A stretch of 64,000 bases of DNA from Rhizobium oryzihabitans (GTDB lineage Bacteria; Pseudomonadota; Alphaproteobacteria; Rhizobiales; Rhizobiaceae), in NCBI RefSeq assembly GCF_010669145.1, contig NZ_CP048632.1, positions 372,001 through 436,000 of the forward strand, written 5' to 3'. The notes under the pieces are model-generated. The model was not told where the DNA came from. It did no database searches and worked only from the letters and a program-made list of their open reading frames with translations. Below are positions 1 to 8,324 of the stretch, in pieces. The translations under genes and the position numbers were made by a program. The stretch's first letter is position 1, and each line of letters opens with the position of its first letter.

Positions 1-14
1 GAGGCTTCCCCGAC

Positions 15-596
15 ATGAACACGTCAGCAACGGGCGGATATCTCCAGCCCACGTCAACAGGACCGGCGCAGGATGCCGAGCTTGAAGACCAGATACAGGC
101 GGCAATCGTCGGGATTACGGGGCTTGCCTGCTCTCTGGTTCGCCCTCGGTGGCAACAGAACCCGCCAAAGCCGCCCGCGATCAACGTCAACTGGTGCGCT
201 TTCGGGATCACTCGTCAGCGCTCGGACAATTTCAACGCTGTGCGCCACTTGGGCGACGGCGATGGCAGCGATCAATCGATCACACACGAAACGATTGAGT
301 TGCTCGTTTCCTTCTACGGGCCAGCAGGGCAGGCGTACGCCTCAGCCTTCAAGGACGGCCTTCAGATACCGCAGAACATGGAAGTGCTCCAATCGCAGGG
401 AATGGCCTTCTACGAGGCCAGAGACACGATTGCAGCGCCAGAACTCATCAGCACGCAGTGGATGCGCCGTTTCGACGTGCCGTTCACGCTGAGACGACAG
501 ATCACGAGGACTTATCCGGTTCTCAATCTGCTCGGGGCCGATGGCTCCATTCAATCCGAAACCAATTCCGAAAACTGGACCGCACAGGAGCGATAG
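15..596 (+). CDS. Phage neck terminator (gp12-like, LIC_12616 family) protein
   Basis: A 193-residue protein directly upstream of the sheath, in the position and of the size of the neck/tail-terminator family that pairs with DUF3383 sheaths. It would cap the tail and join it to the neck. The frame is open to the window edge, so the true start could be further left; the ATG at 15 has a GAGG ten bases upstream and gives a normal family length. The stop lies three bases before the sheath ATG, indicating a shared transcript. The family assignment rests on general sequence character and synteny. Confidence 0.7.
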   Translation: MNTSATGGYLQPTSTGPAQDAELEDQIQAAIVGITGLACSLVRPRWQQNPPKPPAINVNWCAFGITRQRSDNFNAVRHLGDGDGSDQSITHETIELLVSFYGPAGQAYASAFKDGLQIPQNMEVLQSQGMAFYEARDTIAAPELISTQWMRRFDVPFTLRRQITRTYPVLNLLGADGSIQSETNSENWTAQER

Positions 597-599
597 CCA

Positions 600-2084
600 A
601 TGGCGACAGGTCTCAATGTCAACAACGTGGTGAACGTCTCGGTAAACCTGAGCCCCATCGCCGCGGCTGCACGTAATTTCGGCGCGCTCCTGATCCTCGG
701 ATCCAGCGACGTCATCGACACCGGACAGAGGATGCGGACCTATTCCGACCTCGACGGCGTGGCATCTGATTTCGGGACGACCGCCCCGGAATATCTGGCC
801 GCCAATCTGTTCTTCTCGCAGAGCCCCCAGCCCGCAATCCTCTACGTGGGCCGCTGGGCACAGACCGCCACGAAGGGGACGCTGAACGGTGGCGTCCTGA
901 CGGCTTCCGAGCAGCTTATGTCTGCATGGACCTCGATCACCACTGGGTCCATGAAAATCGACATCGACGGCGCGACCAAAACGCTGTCTGCCTTGAACTT
1001 CTCGTCCGAGACGAACCTCAACGGCGTTGCCTCCGTCATCGACACAGCGCTGACCGGAGCAACCGTCACATGGGATGCTGCCAATGGTCGTTTTGTCGTC
1101 AAGTCTGACACGACCGGCGTAACGTCGACCGTTGGATACGCCACAGCAACCGGCTCGGGAACGGACATTTCCGCGCAGCTGAAGCTCACCACCGGTCTGG
1201 CTTCTGCCCCGGTAGGAGGCATTGCTGCCGAAACACTGGTATCTGCCCTGACGACCTTTGCCGACATGTCCAACGACTGGTACGGCGTCACGGTGGCAAC
1301 TGCGACCGCCCCGAACGATGCCGCCTATCTTGCCGCCGCTGCCTTCATCGAGGGTGCTGCGGTGTCGCATATCCTGGGCATCACGATCACCAACACGCAG
1401 GCGCTGGACTCGACTGTCGTGAACGACCTGCCGGCGCTGCTGAAAACGGCGAACTATAAGCGCACTGTGACGCAGTATTCGTCCTCGTCACCTTACGCCG
1501 TGGCATCGCTGCTCGGTCGCGCCTTCACGGTCGACTTCACGGCGAACAACAGCACGATCACGCTGAAGTTCAAGCAGGAGCCGGGTGTATCGGCCGAAAA
1601 GCTGACGCAGACGCAGGCGAACGCTCTCAAGGGCAAGAACTGCAACGTCTTCGTCGCCTATGCCAATGCAACGGCAATCATTCAGGAAGGCGTGATGGCC
1701 AACGGGTACTTCTTCGATGAAGTGCACGGCACAGACTGGTTGCAGAACGAAGTCCAGAACAACGTCTACAATCTGCTCTACCAGTCGACCACGAAGATCC
1801 CACAGACAGACGCAGGCGTGAACATGATCGTCAACGTGATCGAGTCCACGATGGACGAGGCGGTCAACAACGGTCTGGTCGCTCCCGGCGTCTGGAATGC
1901 TGGTGGATTCGGTGAACTGAGCCAGGGCGATACGCTCACCAAGGGTTACTACGTCTATGCGCCGAAGGTTGCGACCCAGACGCAGGCAGCGCGTGAAACT
2001 CGCGTTGCTCCGACAATCCAGGTTGCAGCAAAACTCGCCGGCGCCGTCCACAAGGTAAACGTGATTATCAACGTCAACCGGTAA
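600..2084 (+). CDS. Tail sheath protein (DUF3383 family)
   Basis: A 494-residue protein of the DUF3383 family, which forms the contractile sheath of simple myoviruses. The N-terminal third carries the typical arrangement of a hydrophobic Ile/Leu strand, a Tyr-Ser-Asp segment and an acidic phage-tail sheath core; the C-terminus ends in a run of Val, Ile and Asn. Its neighbours fit: neck protein before it, tube protein after it. Proteins of this family polymerise around the tube and contract on receptor binding. The gene is intact and of normal length. Confidence 0.85.
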   Translation: MATGLNVNNVVNVSVNLSPIAAAARNFGALLILGSSDVIDTGQRMRTYSDLDGVASDFGTTAPEYLAANLFFSQSPQPAILYVGRWAQTATKGTLNGGVLTASEQLMSAWTSITTGSMKIDIDGATKTLSALNFSSETNLNGVASVIDTALTGATVTWDAANGRFVVKSDTTGVTSTVGYATATGSGTDISAQLKLTTGLASAPVGGIAAETLVSALTTFADMSNDWYGVTVATATAPNDAAYLAAAAFIEGAAVSHILGITITNTQALDSTVVNDLPALLKTANYKRTVTQYSSSSPYAVASLLGRAFTVDFTANNSTITLKFKQEPGVSAEKLTQTQANALKGKNCNVFVAYANATAIIQEGVMANGYFFDEVHGTDWLQNEVQNNVYNLLYQSTTKIPQTDAGVNMIVNVIESTMDEAVNNGLVAPGVWNAGGFGELSQGDTLTKGYYVYAPKVATQTQAARETRVAPTIQVAAKLAGAVHKVNVIINVNR

Positions 2085-2108
2085 TCGGTTGCTTTGAAAG
2101 GATAAAAC

Positions 2109-2552
2109 ATGGCAACGTATTCCTTCTTGGACGTGACGGCCTCGATTGCCGGCCCCGGTGGAAACTTCTCTCTCGGCAATGGCTCCGGCAACTCCGAGGA
2201 AGGCATCACCATCACGATGACCGAAGACAAGAACACCATGACGATCGGCGCCGACGGTAGTGCAATGCACTCCCTTCACGCCGGTAAGTCTGGAACCGTC
2301 TCGGTCCGGCTGCTGAAAACCAGCCCAGTCAACAAGCAGTTGATGACGCTCTACAATTACCAGACCACGTCATCGGCGCTTCACGGTCGCAACACCATCA
2401 CGATCCGCGACACGGCCCGTGGTGACAGCATCACGGCAGCAATCTGCGCTTTCGCCAAGGCTCCAGACCTGACCTACGCCAAGGACGGCAACACCGTCGA
2501 ATGGTCATGGCAGGCTGGCAAGATCGACCAGATTTTGGGTGAGGGCGTCTAA
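2109..2552 (+). CDS. Tail tube protein (DUF3277 family)
   Basis: A 147-residue, Thr/Ser-rich, mainly beta protein following the sheath. The family (DUF3277) forms the inner tail tube. A GAAAGGA ribosome site lies upstream of the ATG. Its stop shares one base with the ATG of the chaperone gene, so translation is probably coupled. Sheath-tube-chaperone-tape measure is the standard contractile-tail order, which supports the call. Confidence 0.85.
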   Translation: MATYSFLDVTASIAGPGGNFSLGNGSGNSEEGITITMTEDKNTMTIGADGSAMHSLHAGKSGTVSVRLLKTSPVNKQLMTLYNYQTTSSALHGRNTITIRDTARGDSITAAICAFAKAPDLTYAKDGNTVEWSWQAGKIDQILGEGV

Positions 2553-2953
2553 TGTCTGAATTCGAGATCAACGACGTGAAATATCGGGCTGAGCAGCTCG
2601 ACGCGATGCAGCAGTTTCACGTCGCTCGTCGCATTGCTCCTGTGATCGCCGTTGTGCCCAATGTGCTGAAAAGCATCAAGGGTGACATCGGCGCCTTGCA
2701 GCCGTTGCTGGAGATCGTCGGCAAGATGCCAGACGATGATGTGAATTACATCATCTCGGAATGCATGAGCGTCGTCTATCGCCTCGATGGCCCCGGTTAT
2801 GTTCGAGTGTGGACGCGCGGCACCAACAAGCCGATGTTTGCCGACATGGACATGACCGTTCTGCTTCGCATCGTCTTTCAGGTGGTGTCGGACAATCTTC
2901 TCCCTTTTATGAGCGCCGGCCAGCAAGCATCCCCCGATCAGAAGCCGGCGTAA
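2552..2953 (+). CDS. Tail assembly chaperone, zero-frame product
   Basis: A 133-residue acidic, helical protein between the tail tube and the tape measure, the place of the tail assembly chaperone. In many phages this gene makes a second, longer product by -1 frameshifting. Here a C CCT TTT heptamer sits in the correct phase at 2902-2908, and the -1 frame stays open into the next coding segment, which ends at 3141. The zero-frame product ends at 2953, 45 bases after the heptamer. The role is from synteny. Confidence 0.7.
   Translation: MSEFEINDVKYRAEQLDAMQQFHVARRIAPVIAVVPNVLKSIKGDIGALQPLLEIVGKMPDDDVNYIISECMSVVYRLDGPGYVRVWTRGTNKPMFADMDMTVLLRIVFQVVSDNLLPFMSAGQQASPDQKPA
2902..2908 (+). promoter_or_regulatory. 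Candidate -1 ribosomal frameshift heptamer
   Basis: The bases read C CCT TTT in the chaperone frame, a perfect X XXY YYZ pattern. Slippage would join the chaperone at residue 119 to the frame that ends at 3141. I saw no obvious stem-loop downstream by eye. A rival reading is one missing C in the C5 run at 2931-2935, which would fuse the same two frames. Confidence 0.4.
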
Positions 2954-2982
2954 AGTTTGATCCGGTCAGCCTGCCGGATGGC

Positions 2983-3141
2983 ATGGACTGGATGATGCGT
3001 CCCGTGATGCGGGGGCTTTGCCGATACGAGAGCCTGAAAGACGGCTCCGTCGACCTGTGCGACATCGCGCAGATGAATGAAGCAATAGACGCGCTGGACG
3101 AAAACACGCAGCGTGCGCAAAAGGCGGCGAGGGAAAACTGA
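2983..3141 (+). CDS. DUF6889-like small phage protein / chaperone extension
   Basis: A 52-residue segment with a Trp-Met-Met-Arg-Pro-Val-Met start, a GLCRYESLKDG motif and an acidic helical end. Small proteins of this kind lie between chaperone and tape measure in myoviruses with DUF3383 sheaths. The ATG at 2983 lacks a good ribosome site, and the open frame reaches far upstream, so it may be made as a -1 frameshift extension of the chaperone instead of from its own start. Its stop shares one base with the tape measure ATG. Confidence 0.6.
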   Translation: MDWMMRPVMRGLCRYESLKDGSVDLCDIAQMNEAIDALDENTQRAQKAAREN

Positions 3142-4631
3142 TGGCCGATACCATCCGCGAGTTCCTCGTCTCCATCGGCTACGGGGTAGACCAGCAGTCC
3201 GAGAGAAAATTCAAGGATAGCGTCCGGTCTGCCACTCTGCAGGCCGAGCTTATGTCGAAGGCCATCGTTGCGGCGGCAAAGACGACCGCTGAGGCGCTTC
3301 AACAGGTCGCGAAGAACTTCGATAGCCTGTACTGGACATCGCAGCGTACGGGCGCCTCTGTCCAGAATATCCGCGCTCTGTCTTATGCGGTCTCGCAGCT
3401 TGGCGGATCGTATCAGGGCGCCATTCAGTCGATCGAGGCGTTCGGCCAGAGGCTGCGAACCAATCCGGGCTATGAAAGCCTGGTCAAGTCGCTCGGCGTG
3501 CAGACGCGAGCTCGTAACGGTCAGCTTCGCGACCAGATCGACGTCATGGAAGACTTGGGCAAGCGGCTCAAGTCGATGCCTTATTATCAGGCGAACCAGT
3601 ATGCCTCGGCGCTGGGGATTGATGAAACCATGCTCCGCGCGCTGCAAAGCGGCGAGTTGCAGAGGTTCATCAAGGAACAGAAGGAACGCGATCGAGCTTT
3701 CGGGCTCAATGGCGACAAGGCCTCCAAGGCATCTCGAGACTTCATGCGTGGCGTCAACGCCATGGCAGCGAGCATCGAGACGCTTTTCGGTAAAGTCCTT
3801 TCGGACAACATGCCGAAAATCACCGAGTACATGGAGAAGATCCAGAAATGGATGGTCGACAACGGCCCCGCCATCTCCAAGGCTTTCGGTGACGCTGCTG
3901 AGGTGATCGCCACGCTGGCAACCAATCTCGGTGAGGTTCTGGACAAGCTTGAGCCTGTCTGGACCGGCTTCACCAACATTGCCGAATCCATTACCGGCGA
4001 TAAGGGGCTTGTGGCCGCGATTGAGGTTCTTGTCGGCGCCGCAGTGCTTGGCAAGCTGATCTCCATGCTCGGGCTGCTCGTCGGCGGCACGGGTGGCGGC
4101 TTGATGGGCAAGTTCCTTGGAATGCTGGGCATCTATGGTGCAGCGGCGGCAGGCGCTAACTCGATCGTCAACCCGGGAGATGGGCTCACGAATGCGCCTC
4201 GCCTCGGGCGTTGGGGCGTCGATGACGCGCTTCGCTGGGGATACGGCAAGGTCAAAGGGATGTTCGGCGGTGGAGGTGCCGGGGCTCTGGAAGCCCTCAG
4301 CGTGGCCCAGCCGTCAACACTCGGCAGCAGTCCGAGAACGCACTGCGATCCTACCGGTTCTGGCGTAGCAAGGGTCTGTCGCGCGAAGCGGCGCTTGCAA
4401 TGGTCGGGAACGAGCAAGGCGAATCCAACTTCAACCCGAATGCGGTTGGCGACGGTGGCCTGGCGGGCGGACCATTCCAGCACCATAGGGACCGCAGGAA
4501 CGCGATCCTTGCGGCAACCGGCATCGACATGTGGGACAACAACACGTCCCATGAGAAAAAGCTGGAGGGTGCCTATTGGGAACTCACGCAGTCCAACGAT
4601 ACCGGCGCACGGCGGGCGTGGCGGAAGATGA
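3141..4631 (+). CDS. Tape measure protein, frameshifted before its lysozyme domain
   Basis: An Ala-rich, helical protein with hydrophobic stretches near residues 300-340, typical of a short tape measure that sets tail length and enters the host envelope. The sequence is convincing to about residue 390 (position 4308). Beyond that the frame reads as Arg/Ser/Pro nonsense, while the -1 frame reads as a tail lysozyme. One extra C in the run at 4306-4308 would restore a single protein of about 622 residues ending at 5008. It is either a genuine mutation or a sequence error. Confidence 0.75.
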   Translation: MADTIREFLVSIGYGVDQQSERKFKDSVRSATLQAELMSKAIVAAAKTTAEALQQVAKNFDSLYWTSQRTGASVQNIRALSYAVSQLGGSYQGAIQSIEAFGQRLRTNPGYESLVKSLGVQTRARNGQLRDQIDVMEDLGKRLKSMPYYQANQYASALGIDETMLRALQSGELQRFIKEQKERDRAFGLNGDKASKASRDFMRGVNAMAASIETLFGKVLSDNMPKITEYMEKIQKWMVDNGPAISKAFGDAAEVIATLATNLGEVLDKLEPVWTGFTNIAESITGDKGLVAAIEVLVGAAVLGKLISMLGLLVGGTGGGLMGKFLGMLGIYGAAAAGANSIVNPGDGLTNAPRLGRWGVDDALRWGYGKVKGMFGGGGAGALEALSVAQPSTLGSSPRTHCDPTGSGVARVCRAKRRLQWSGTSKANPTSTRMRLATVAWRADHSSTIGTAGTRSLRQPASTCGTTTRPMRKSWRVPIGNSRSPTIPAHGGRGGR

Positions 4632-5008
4632 TGGATGCGAATAGCGTTGACGAAGCTGTTGCAGCTGCCGTCTATGACTTCGAGCGACCCGCGAACAAGG
4701 CCAGAGACACGGCTATCCGCACGGATAACGCCTATCGCTGGGCAAGGACGTTGCAAGACGCTCCGCAGGGCACTGGCGGCGATCCTGAGAAGTTCAGGCG
4801 TGCTCATCCTGCCTTTGGCGGGAATGCGGTTCCACCGCTCATGCAGCCGGCGGGGATCAATTCTGGAACGTCTGCAACGATGAACCAGAACACGAACATC
4901 ACCGTGATTGGGAGTTCCAACCCGACAGACACGGCCAACGCGGTGGCAGGCAAGCAGGAATCGGTCAATGGCCGTCTCCTGCGCAACACTCAAGGGGCAA
5001 TTCGCTGA
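4400..5008 (+). CDS. Tail lysozyme domain, C-terminal part of the tape measure gene
   Basis: This frame encodes a phage-tail lysozyme domain: the motif NEQGESNFNPNAVGDGG contains the family's expected catalytic Glu, followed by a Gln-His-His-Arg-Asp segment. The domain really begins upstream, at about 4325, in the same frame with no start codon, so it belongs to the tape measure. The ATG at 4400 would give a protein lacking the first helix. Such domains cut peptidoglycan during DNA entry. The stop overlaps the next ATG (TGATG). Confidence 0.7.
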   Translation: MVGNEQGESNFNPNAVGDGGLAGGPFQHHRDRRNAILAATGIDMWDNNTSHEKKLEGAYWELTQSNDTGARRAWRKMMDANSVDEAVAAAVYDFERPANKARDTAIRTDNAYRWARTLQDAPQGTGGDPEKFRRAHPAFGGNAVPPLMQPAGINSGTSATMNQNTNITVIGSSNPTDTANAVAGKQESVNGRLLRNTQGAIR

Positions 5009-5532
5009 TGTCTTTGCTTGACGACGCCTTTGCTCTGATCTTCTCCCCCACGCGCCTCATCGGGTTCATCATCCCCGATGTGGTCGTGGAAGAGGTGCAC
5101 CGCGACCAGCTGGTGATTACCGATCATCCGGTGGAGCAGGGAGCGGCAATCTCGGATCATGCATTCAAGATGCCTTCCGAGATCGAGATGCGCTGTGGGT
5201 GGTCGAACTCGACGGCCGGAACGACGGGATATGTGCAGGCGGTCTATCAGGAGCTTTTGGCGCTCCAGCAGATGCGCCTGCCGTTTTCGGTCTTCACCGG
5301 CAAGCGCTCATATTCGAACATGCTGATCCGATCGCTTGAAGTGGTGACGGATGAACATTCGGAAAATGCGCTGCTGGTGACGGTCGGGCTTCGCGAGATC
5401 ATCATCGTCAGCACGACAACGACCTCAGCGCCGAAAAGCCAGCAGAGCCAAGCGGCGCGTACAACGTCGATCGGCAATGGCGGAGCGAAGCAGTACCAGA
5501 CGACCGGGTTCACCTACGCGCGCGACGGCTGA
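5008..5532 (+). CDS. Baseplate protein, Dit-like tail domain
   Basis: A 174-residue protein right after the tape measure. The core has the Dit-like pattern of a Val/Glu-rich first strand, a Met-Pro-Ser-Glu-Ile segment, then a Phe-Thr-Gly-Lys-Arg motif and a repeated Val-Thr-Val-Gly-Leu strand. The tail end is Thr/Ser/Gln-rich and probably flexible. The family forms a ring at the tube end, linking tube to hub. Stop and start overlap with the tape measure gene points to coupled translation. The function is inferred from family resemblance and position. Confidence 0.7.
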   Translation: MSLLDDAFALIFSPTRLIGFIIPDVVVEEVHRDQLVITDHPVEQGAAISDHAFKMPSEIEMRCGWSNSTAGTTGYVQAVYQELLALQQMRLPFSVFTGKRSYSNMLIRSLEVVTDEHSENALLVTVGLREIIIVSTTTTSAPKSQQSQAARTTSIGNGGAKQYQTTGFTYARDG

Positions 5533-5536
5533 GAGA

Positions 5537-5998
5537 TCAGTAATCCGCAGGTGCGGTCCTCGGGCAGAGAGCTTTGTAGATCATCATCGCGACGGGGTAG
5601 CCGGAGGCGGATGATCCATCCAAGTCCTGCTTCGTCGCAAGGTCGATGATACGGTACTTCGACATGCTCGGGCTTCTGGACTTGCCGGCAAAGCGAAGGC
5701 GCTCACCGGTGAAGGTTTCAAACTCGCCGGTCTTGCAATTTGCAGAGACGGAATCATTCAGGGGAACGGACAGTTCTTCCTTGACGCAGTCCTCGGTGAC
5801 CTTCTGGACGTAGTCTCGGCAAAAGCTGATCGCGTTCTCGCGGGTGTGTTTAGTGACTATCCTGGCTTTGGTGGTGTCGAGACCACTCATGCGCACGACG
5901 GTCACCTCCATGCCGGCGCGCGATCCATATGGGACGGTTCCGGCCGCAAGGGCAGGGGTTGAAACAGCAAGCACGATCAGGGCGAGAGTTTTTCTCAT
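5537..5998 (-). CDS. Secreted 153-residue protein, moron in the baseplate operon
   Basis: Encoded against the direction of the surrounding tail genes. It has a clear signal peptide (Met-Arg-Lys, hydrophobic core, cleavage near ALA-A at residue 19). The mature part has Cys in FCRDY, DCVKEE, NCKTGEF and LCPR contexts, which could form two disulphides. Similar secreted proteins occur, as I recall, on rhizobial chromosomes, so this looks like a host gene picked up by the phage. A GGAGAA ribosome site precedes the ATG. Its role is unknown; periplasmic location is likely. Confidence 0.75.
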   Translation of the reverse strand: MRKTLALIVLAVSTPALAAGTVPYGSRAGMEVTVVRMSGLDTTKARIVTKHTRENAISFCRDYVQKVTEDCVKEELSVPLNDSVSANCKTGEFETFTGERLRFAGKSRSPSMSKYRIIDLATKQDLDGSSASGYPVAMMIYKALCPRTAPADY

Positions 5999-6064
5999 TC
6001 AGTTCTCCAGGTTGTTTATCTGGATGATGATGGGCAATTGTTTTGAAATGTCGAGAGGCTCACC

Positions 6065-6376
6065 GTGGCAACATACTACGAAATCCCTCTCAGCGGCTCA
6101 CCAGAGACGTTTTCGATCATTTTGAAGGAAACCACGTACCAACTGACGACGCGCTATGTGGCGGCAGATATGGGCGGCTGGCTGCTGGATATTGCTGATG
6201 CTGACGGCAACCCGCTGGCAAACGGTCTCCCGATGGTCACCGGCGCTGATCTCTTGGCGCAGTACGCATATCTCGGGATCGGTGTTGCGCTCTACGTGGC
6301 GACCGACGGCGATCCTGATGCCGTTCCGACGTTCGATAATCTCGGCACCACGTCGCATCTCTATACCAAGGTTTGA
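6065..6376 (+). CDS. Baseplate plug-like protein
   Basis: A 103-residue protein starting with GTG after a GAGAGG site. The beta-rich sequence, with a Pro-Leu-Ser-Gly start, a Trp-Leu-Leu-Asp-Ile strand and a Gly-Thr-Thr-Ser-His-Leu-Tyr ending, matches the plug protein family described in the simple baseplate of cyanophage Pam3. It lies directly before the hub gene. The gap upstream holds the promoter of the divergent moron, so this gene may need read-through from the tail operon. Confidence 0.65.
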   Translation: MATYYEIPLSGSPETFSIILKETTYQLTTRYVAADMGGWLLDIADADGNPLANGLPMVTGADLLAQYAYLGIGVALYVATDGDPDAVPTFDNLGTTSHLYTKV

Positions 6377-6379
6377 TCA

Positions 6380-7309
6380 ATGGCTCAGCAATGGCTCCGG
6401 TACTGCAAGCTCACTGTGGCTGGCGGCGGTGACAGCGTTGACCTGTCGCAGCTTCGCATCCGGTTTCAGGTTACGCAGCACAATCTGCAGTCTCCGAATG
6501 CAGCGGACATCACGATCACCAACCTGTCGGATCAGACGGTAAAGCGTATCAAGGGTGAGGGCACGGAAGTCACGCTTGAGGCCGGCTACGAGGAAAACCC
6601 CGGCCTGATTTTCAAAGGCCAGATCATCCAGAAGCGCTCCGGCCGTGAAAACCCGGTCGACACTTATCTTAACATCATCGCACAGGGCGGTGATCAAGCT
6701 TACAATTTCGCGACGGTTAGCAAGACGCTGGCCGCCGGCCATAGCTATCGTGATCAGGTTTTGGCGGTTTACGAGGCTCTCAAGCCGTTTGGCATCACCT
6801 TGGGAAAGATTGCCGATCTGGGTGACAAGAAGATGCCTCGGGCGCGCGTCATGTTCGGCATGGCTCGGGACATCCTTCGCACCATCGCGATTTCGACCGG
6901 AACGAGCTGGTCGATCCAGAACAACGAACTGACCGTCACGAAGAACAACGAGCCGAAAGAGGGCGGCGCAATCGTCCTCAACTCGCGCACCGGCTTGATT
7001 GGACTTCCCGTCCAATCGATCGACGGCATTCTGGTGACGTGCCTGCTCAACCCGCAGATCGGCCCGGGCAGCCTTATCCAGATCGATCAGGCATCGGTTC
7101 AGGAAGCAAAACTGAGCGCTGATTACACCGCGGTCGTCAACAACGCCATGATCCCGTCAACCGCCGACGACGGCTTTTACAAGTGCCTTGTGGTCAACCA
7201 CAGCGGGGATACCCGCGGTGATCCTTGGTACACTCAAATCCTTTGCCTTCGCGCTGATGGCAAGGGACCAATACCTCTTTCCATCGCTTCTCAAGGGATC
7301 GCTCTCTAA
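6380..7309 (+). CDS. Baseplate hub protein
   Basis: A 309-residue protein of the gp27/gpD-like hub group found in small contractile phages. It starts with a Trp-Leu-Arg-Tyr-Cys-Lys-Leu strand, has an early beta barrel with a Gly-Glu-Gly-Thr-Glu-Val-Thr-Leu-Glu-Ala-Gly-Tyr segment, and ends after a second barrel. It would form the trimeric hub on which the spike sits. The stop overlaps the next start (TAATG). Confidence 0.75.
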   Translation: MAQQWLRYCKLTVAGGGDSVDLSQLRIRFQVTQHNLQSPNAADITITNLSDQTVKRIKGEGTEVTLEAGYEENPGLIFKGQIIQKRSGRENPVDTYLNIIAQGGDQAYNFATVSKTLAAGHSYRDQVLAVYEALKPFGITLGKIADLGDKKMPRARVMFGMARDILRTIAISTGTSWSIQNNELTVTKNNEPKEGGAIVLNSRTGLIGLPVQSIDGILVTCLLNPQIGPGSLIQIDQASVQEAKLSADYTAVVNNAMIPSTADDGFYKCLVVNHSGDTRGDPWYTQILCLRADGKGPIPLSIASQGIAL

Positions 7310-7971
7310 TGGATATCAGGGAACGCACTGGCGATCTGGAAGAGGCCTTCCGGGCGATGCTCGACGGCTTCAAGGCTTCGCTGTGGACGGCTGTTCCGGC
7401 CATCGTCCAATCTGTGGACTTCGCCAAACAGACGGCAACGCTTCAGCCGGCGATCAAAAGCCAGCAGAAGATGCCAGACGGATCGGTGAAGGCAGTTGAT
7501 CTTCCGCTATTGACGGACGTGCCGATGCACTTTCCGACAGGCGGCGGGGCATCCATGACTTTCCCGGTAAAAGCTGGCGATGAGGCGCTTGTCGTCTTTT
7601 CTTCGCGGCCGAGCGATGCATGGCAGCAGAGCGGGGGCGTGCAAAGCCAGATCGACGCGCGCACGCATGACCTGTCTGATGGCTTTGCGATGGTCGGGTT
7701 CCGGTCGAACGGAAAGGCTTTGACCAACGTCAGCACAGATTCCGTTCAACTCCGGTCTGATAGCGGGAACACCACAGTTTCGCTGAAGGAGGACGATGTG
7801 AAGGTTCAGACCAGTGGATCAAGTGGCACCTTCACGCCGTCTCAAGTCAACATGACGGTAGGGGGAATGCTGGTGAACATCACCTCATCCAGAGTGGATC
7901 TCGGCGGCTTGGGTGGATCACGAGTCTCCACAGAAGCTGGACCGTCCAACAAGGTTTATGCGGTGCTTTGA
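7309..7971 (+). CDS. Membrane-puncturing spike (Gp138 family, gpV-like)
   Basis: A 220-residue protein with an N-terminal OB-fold-like region (residues about 25-130, with a Pro-Leu-Leu-Thr-Asp-Val-Pro motif) followed by a repetitive beta region rich in Thr, Ser and Val, as in the trimeric beta helix of Gp138/gpV spikes. I see no obvious iron-binding HxH tip. It lies between hub and gpW-like genes, as in other minimal baseplates. It would pierce the outer membrane on sheath contraction. Confidence 0.8.
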   Translation: MDIRERTGDLEEAFRAMLDGFKASLWTAVPAIVQSVDFAKQTATLQPAIKSQQKMPDGSVKAVDLPLLTDVPMHFPTGGGASMTFPVKAGDEALVVFSSRPSDAWQQSGGVQSQIDARTHDLSDGFAMVGFRSNGKALTNVSTDSVQLRSDSGNTTVSLKEDDVKVQTSGSSGTFTPSQVNMTVGGMLVNITSSRVDLGGLGGSRVSTEAGPSNKVYAVL

Positions 7972-8324
7972 TGCGTGTGAGAAAGCTTGACGCCAATGGC
8001 GATTATTCTTTCGGAAACCAGCAGCAGGATTTCTGGAAAGACGTTCCTGACGGCCCGGCGCAGTGCGTGCTGACACGGCTATATCTGGAGCAGGGTCAGT
8101 GGTTCCTCGACACATCCGAGGGCATCCCGTGGAAGACGCGGGTTCTCGGCAAATACACCGGCGAGACGCGCGATGCGATCATTCGGTCGCGCATCCTTGG
8201 AACGCAGGGTGTAACCCAGATCGACGCCTATTCCAGTGACCTGAACCGGGAAACCCGAGAGTTCAACGTCTCGGCCACGATATCGACCGAGTACGGCAAG
8301 ACGACAGTGACAGGGACGCTTTGA
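7971..8324 (+). CDS. Baseplate wedge protein, gpW/gp25-like
   Basis: A 117-residue protein starting at the ATG in a TGATG overlap. A Trp-Phe-Leu-Asp-Thr-Ser-Glu-Gly-Ile-Pro-Trp motif sits near residue 45, and a Ile-Ile-Arg-Ser-Arg-Ile-Leu segment follows. This pattern is seen in gpW-like wedge proteins that fasten the sheath to the baseplate. It is followed by the J-like gene, the usual partner. Confidence 0.7.
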   Translation: MRVRKLDANGDYSFGNQQQDFWKDVPDGPAQCVLTRLYLEQGQWFLDTSEGIPWKTRVLGKYTGETRDAIIRSRILGTQGVTQIDAYSSDLNRETREFNVSATISTEYGKTTVTGTL

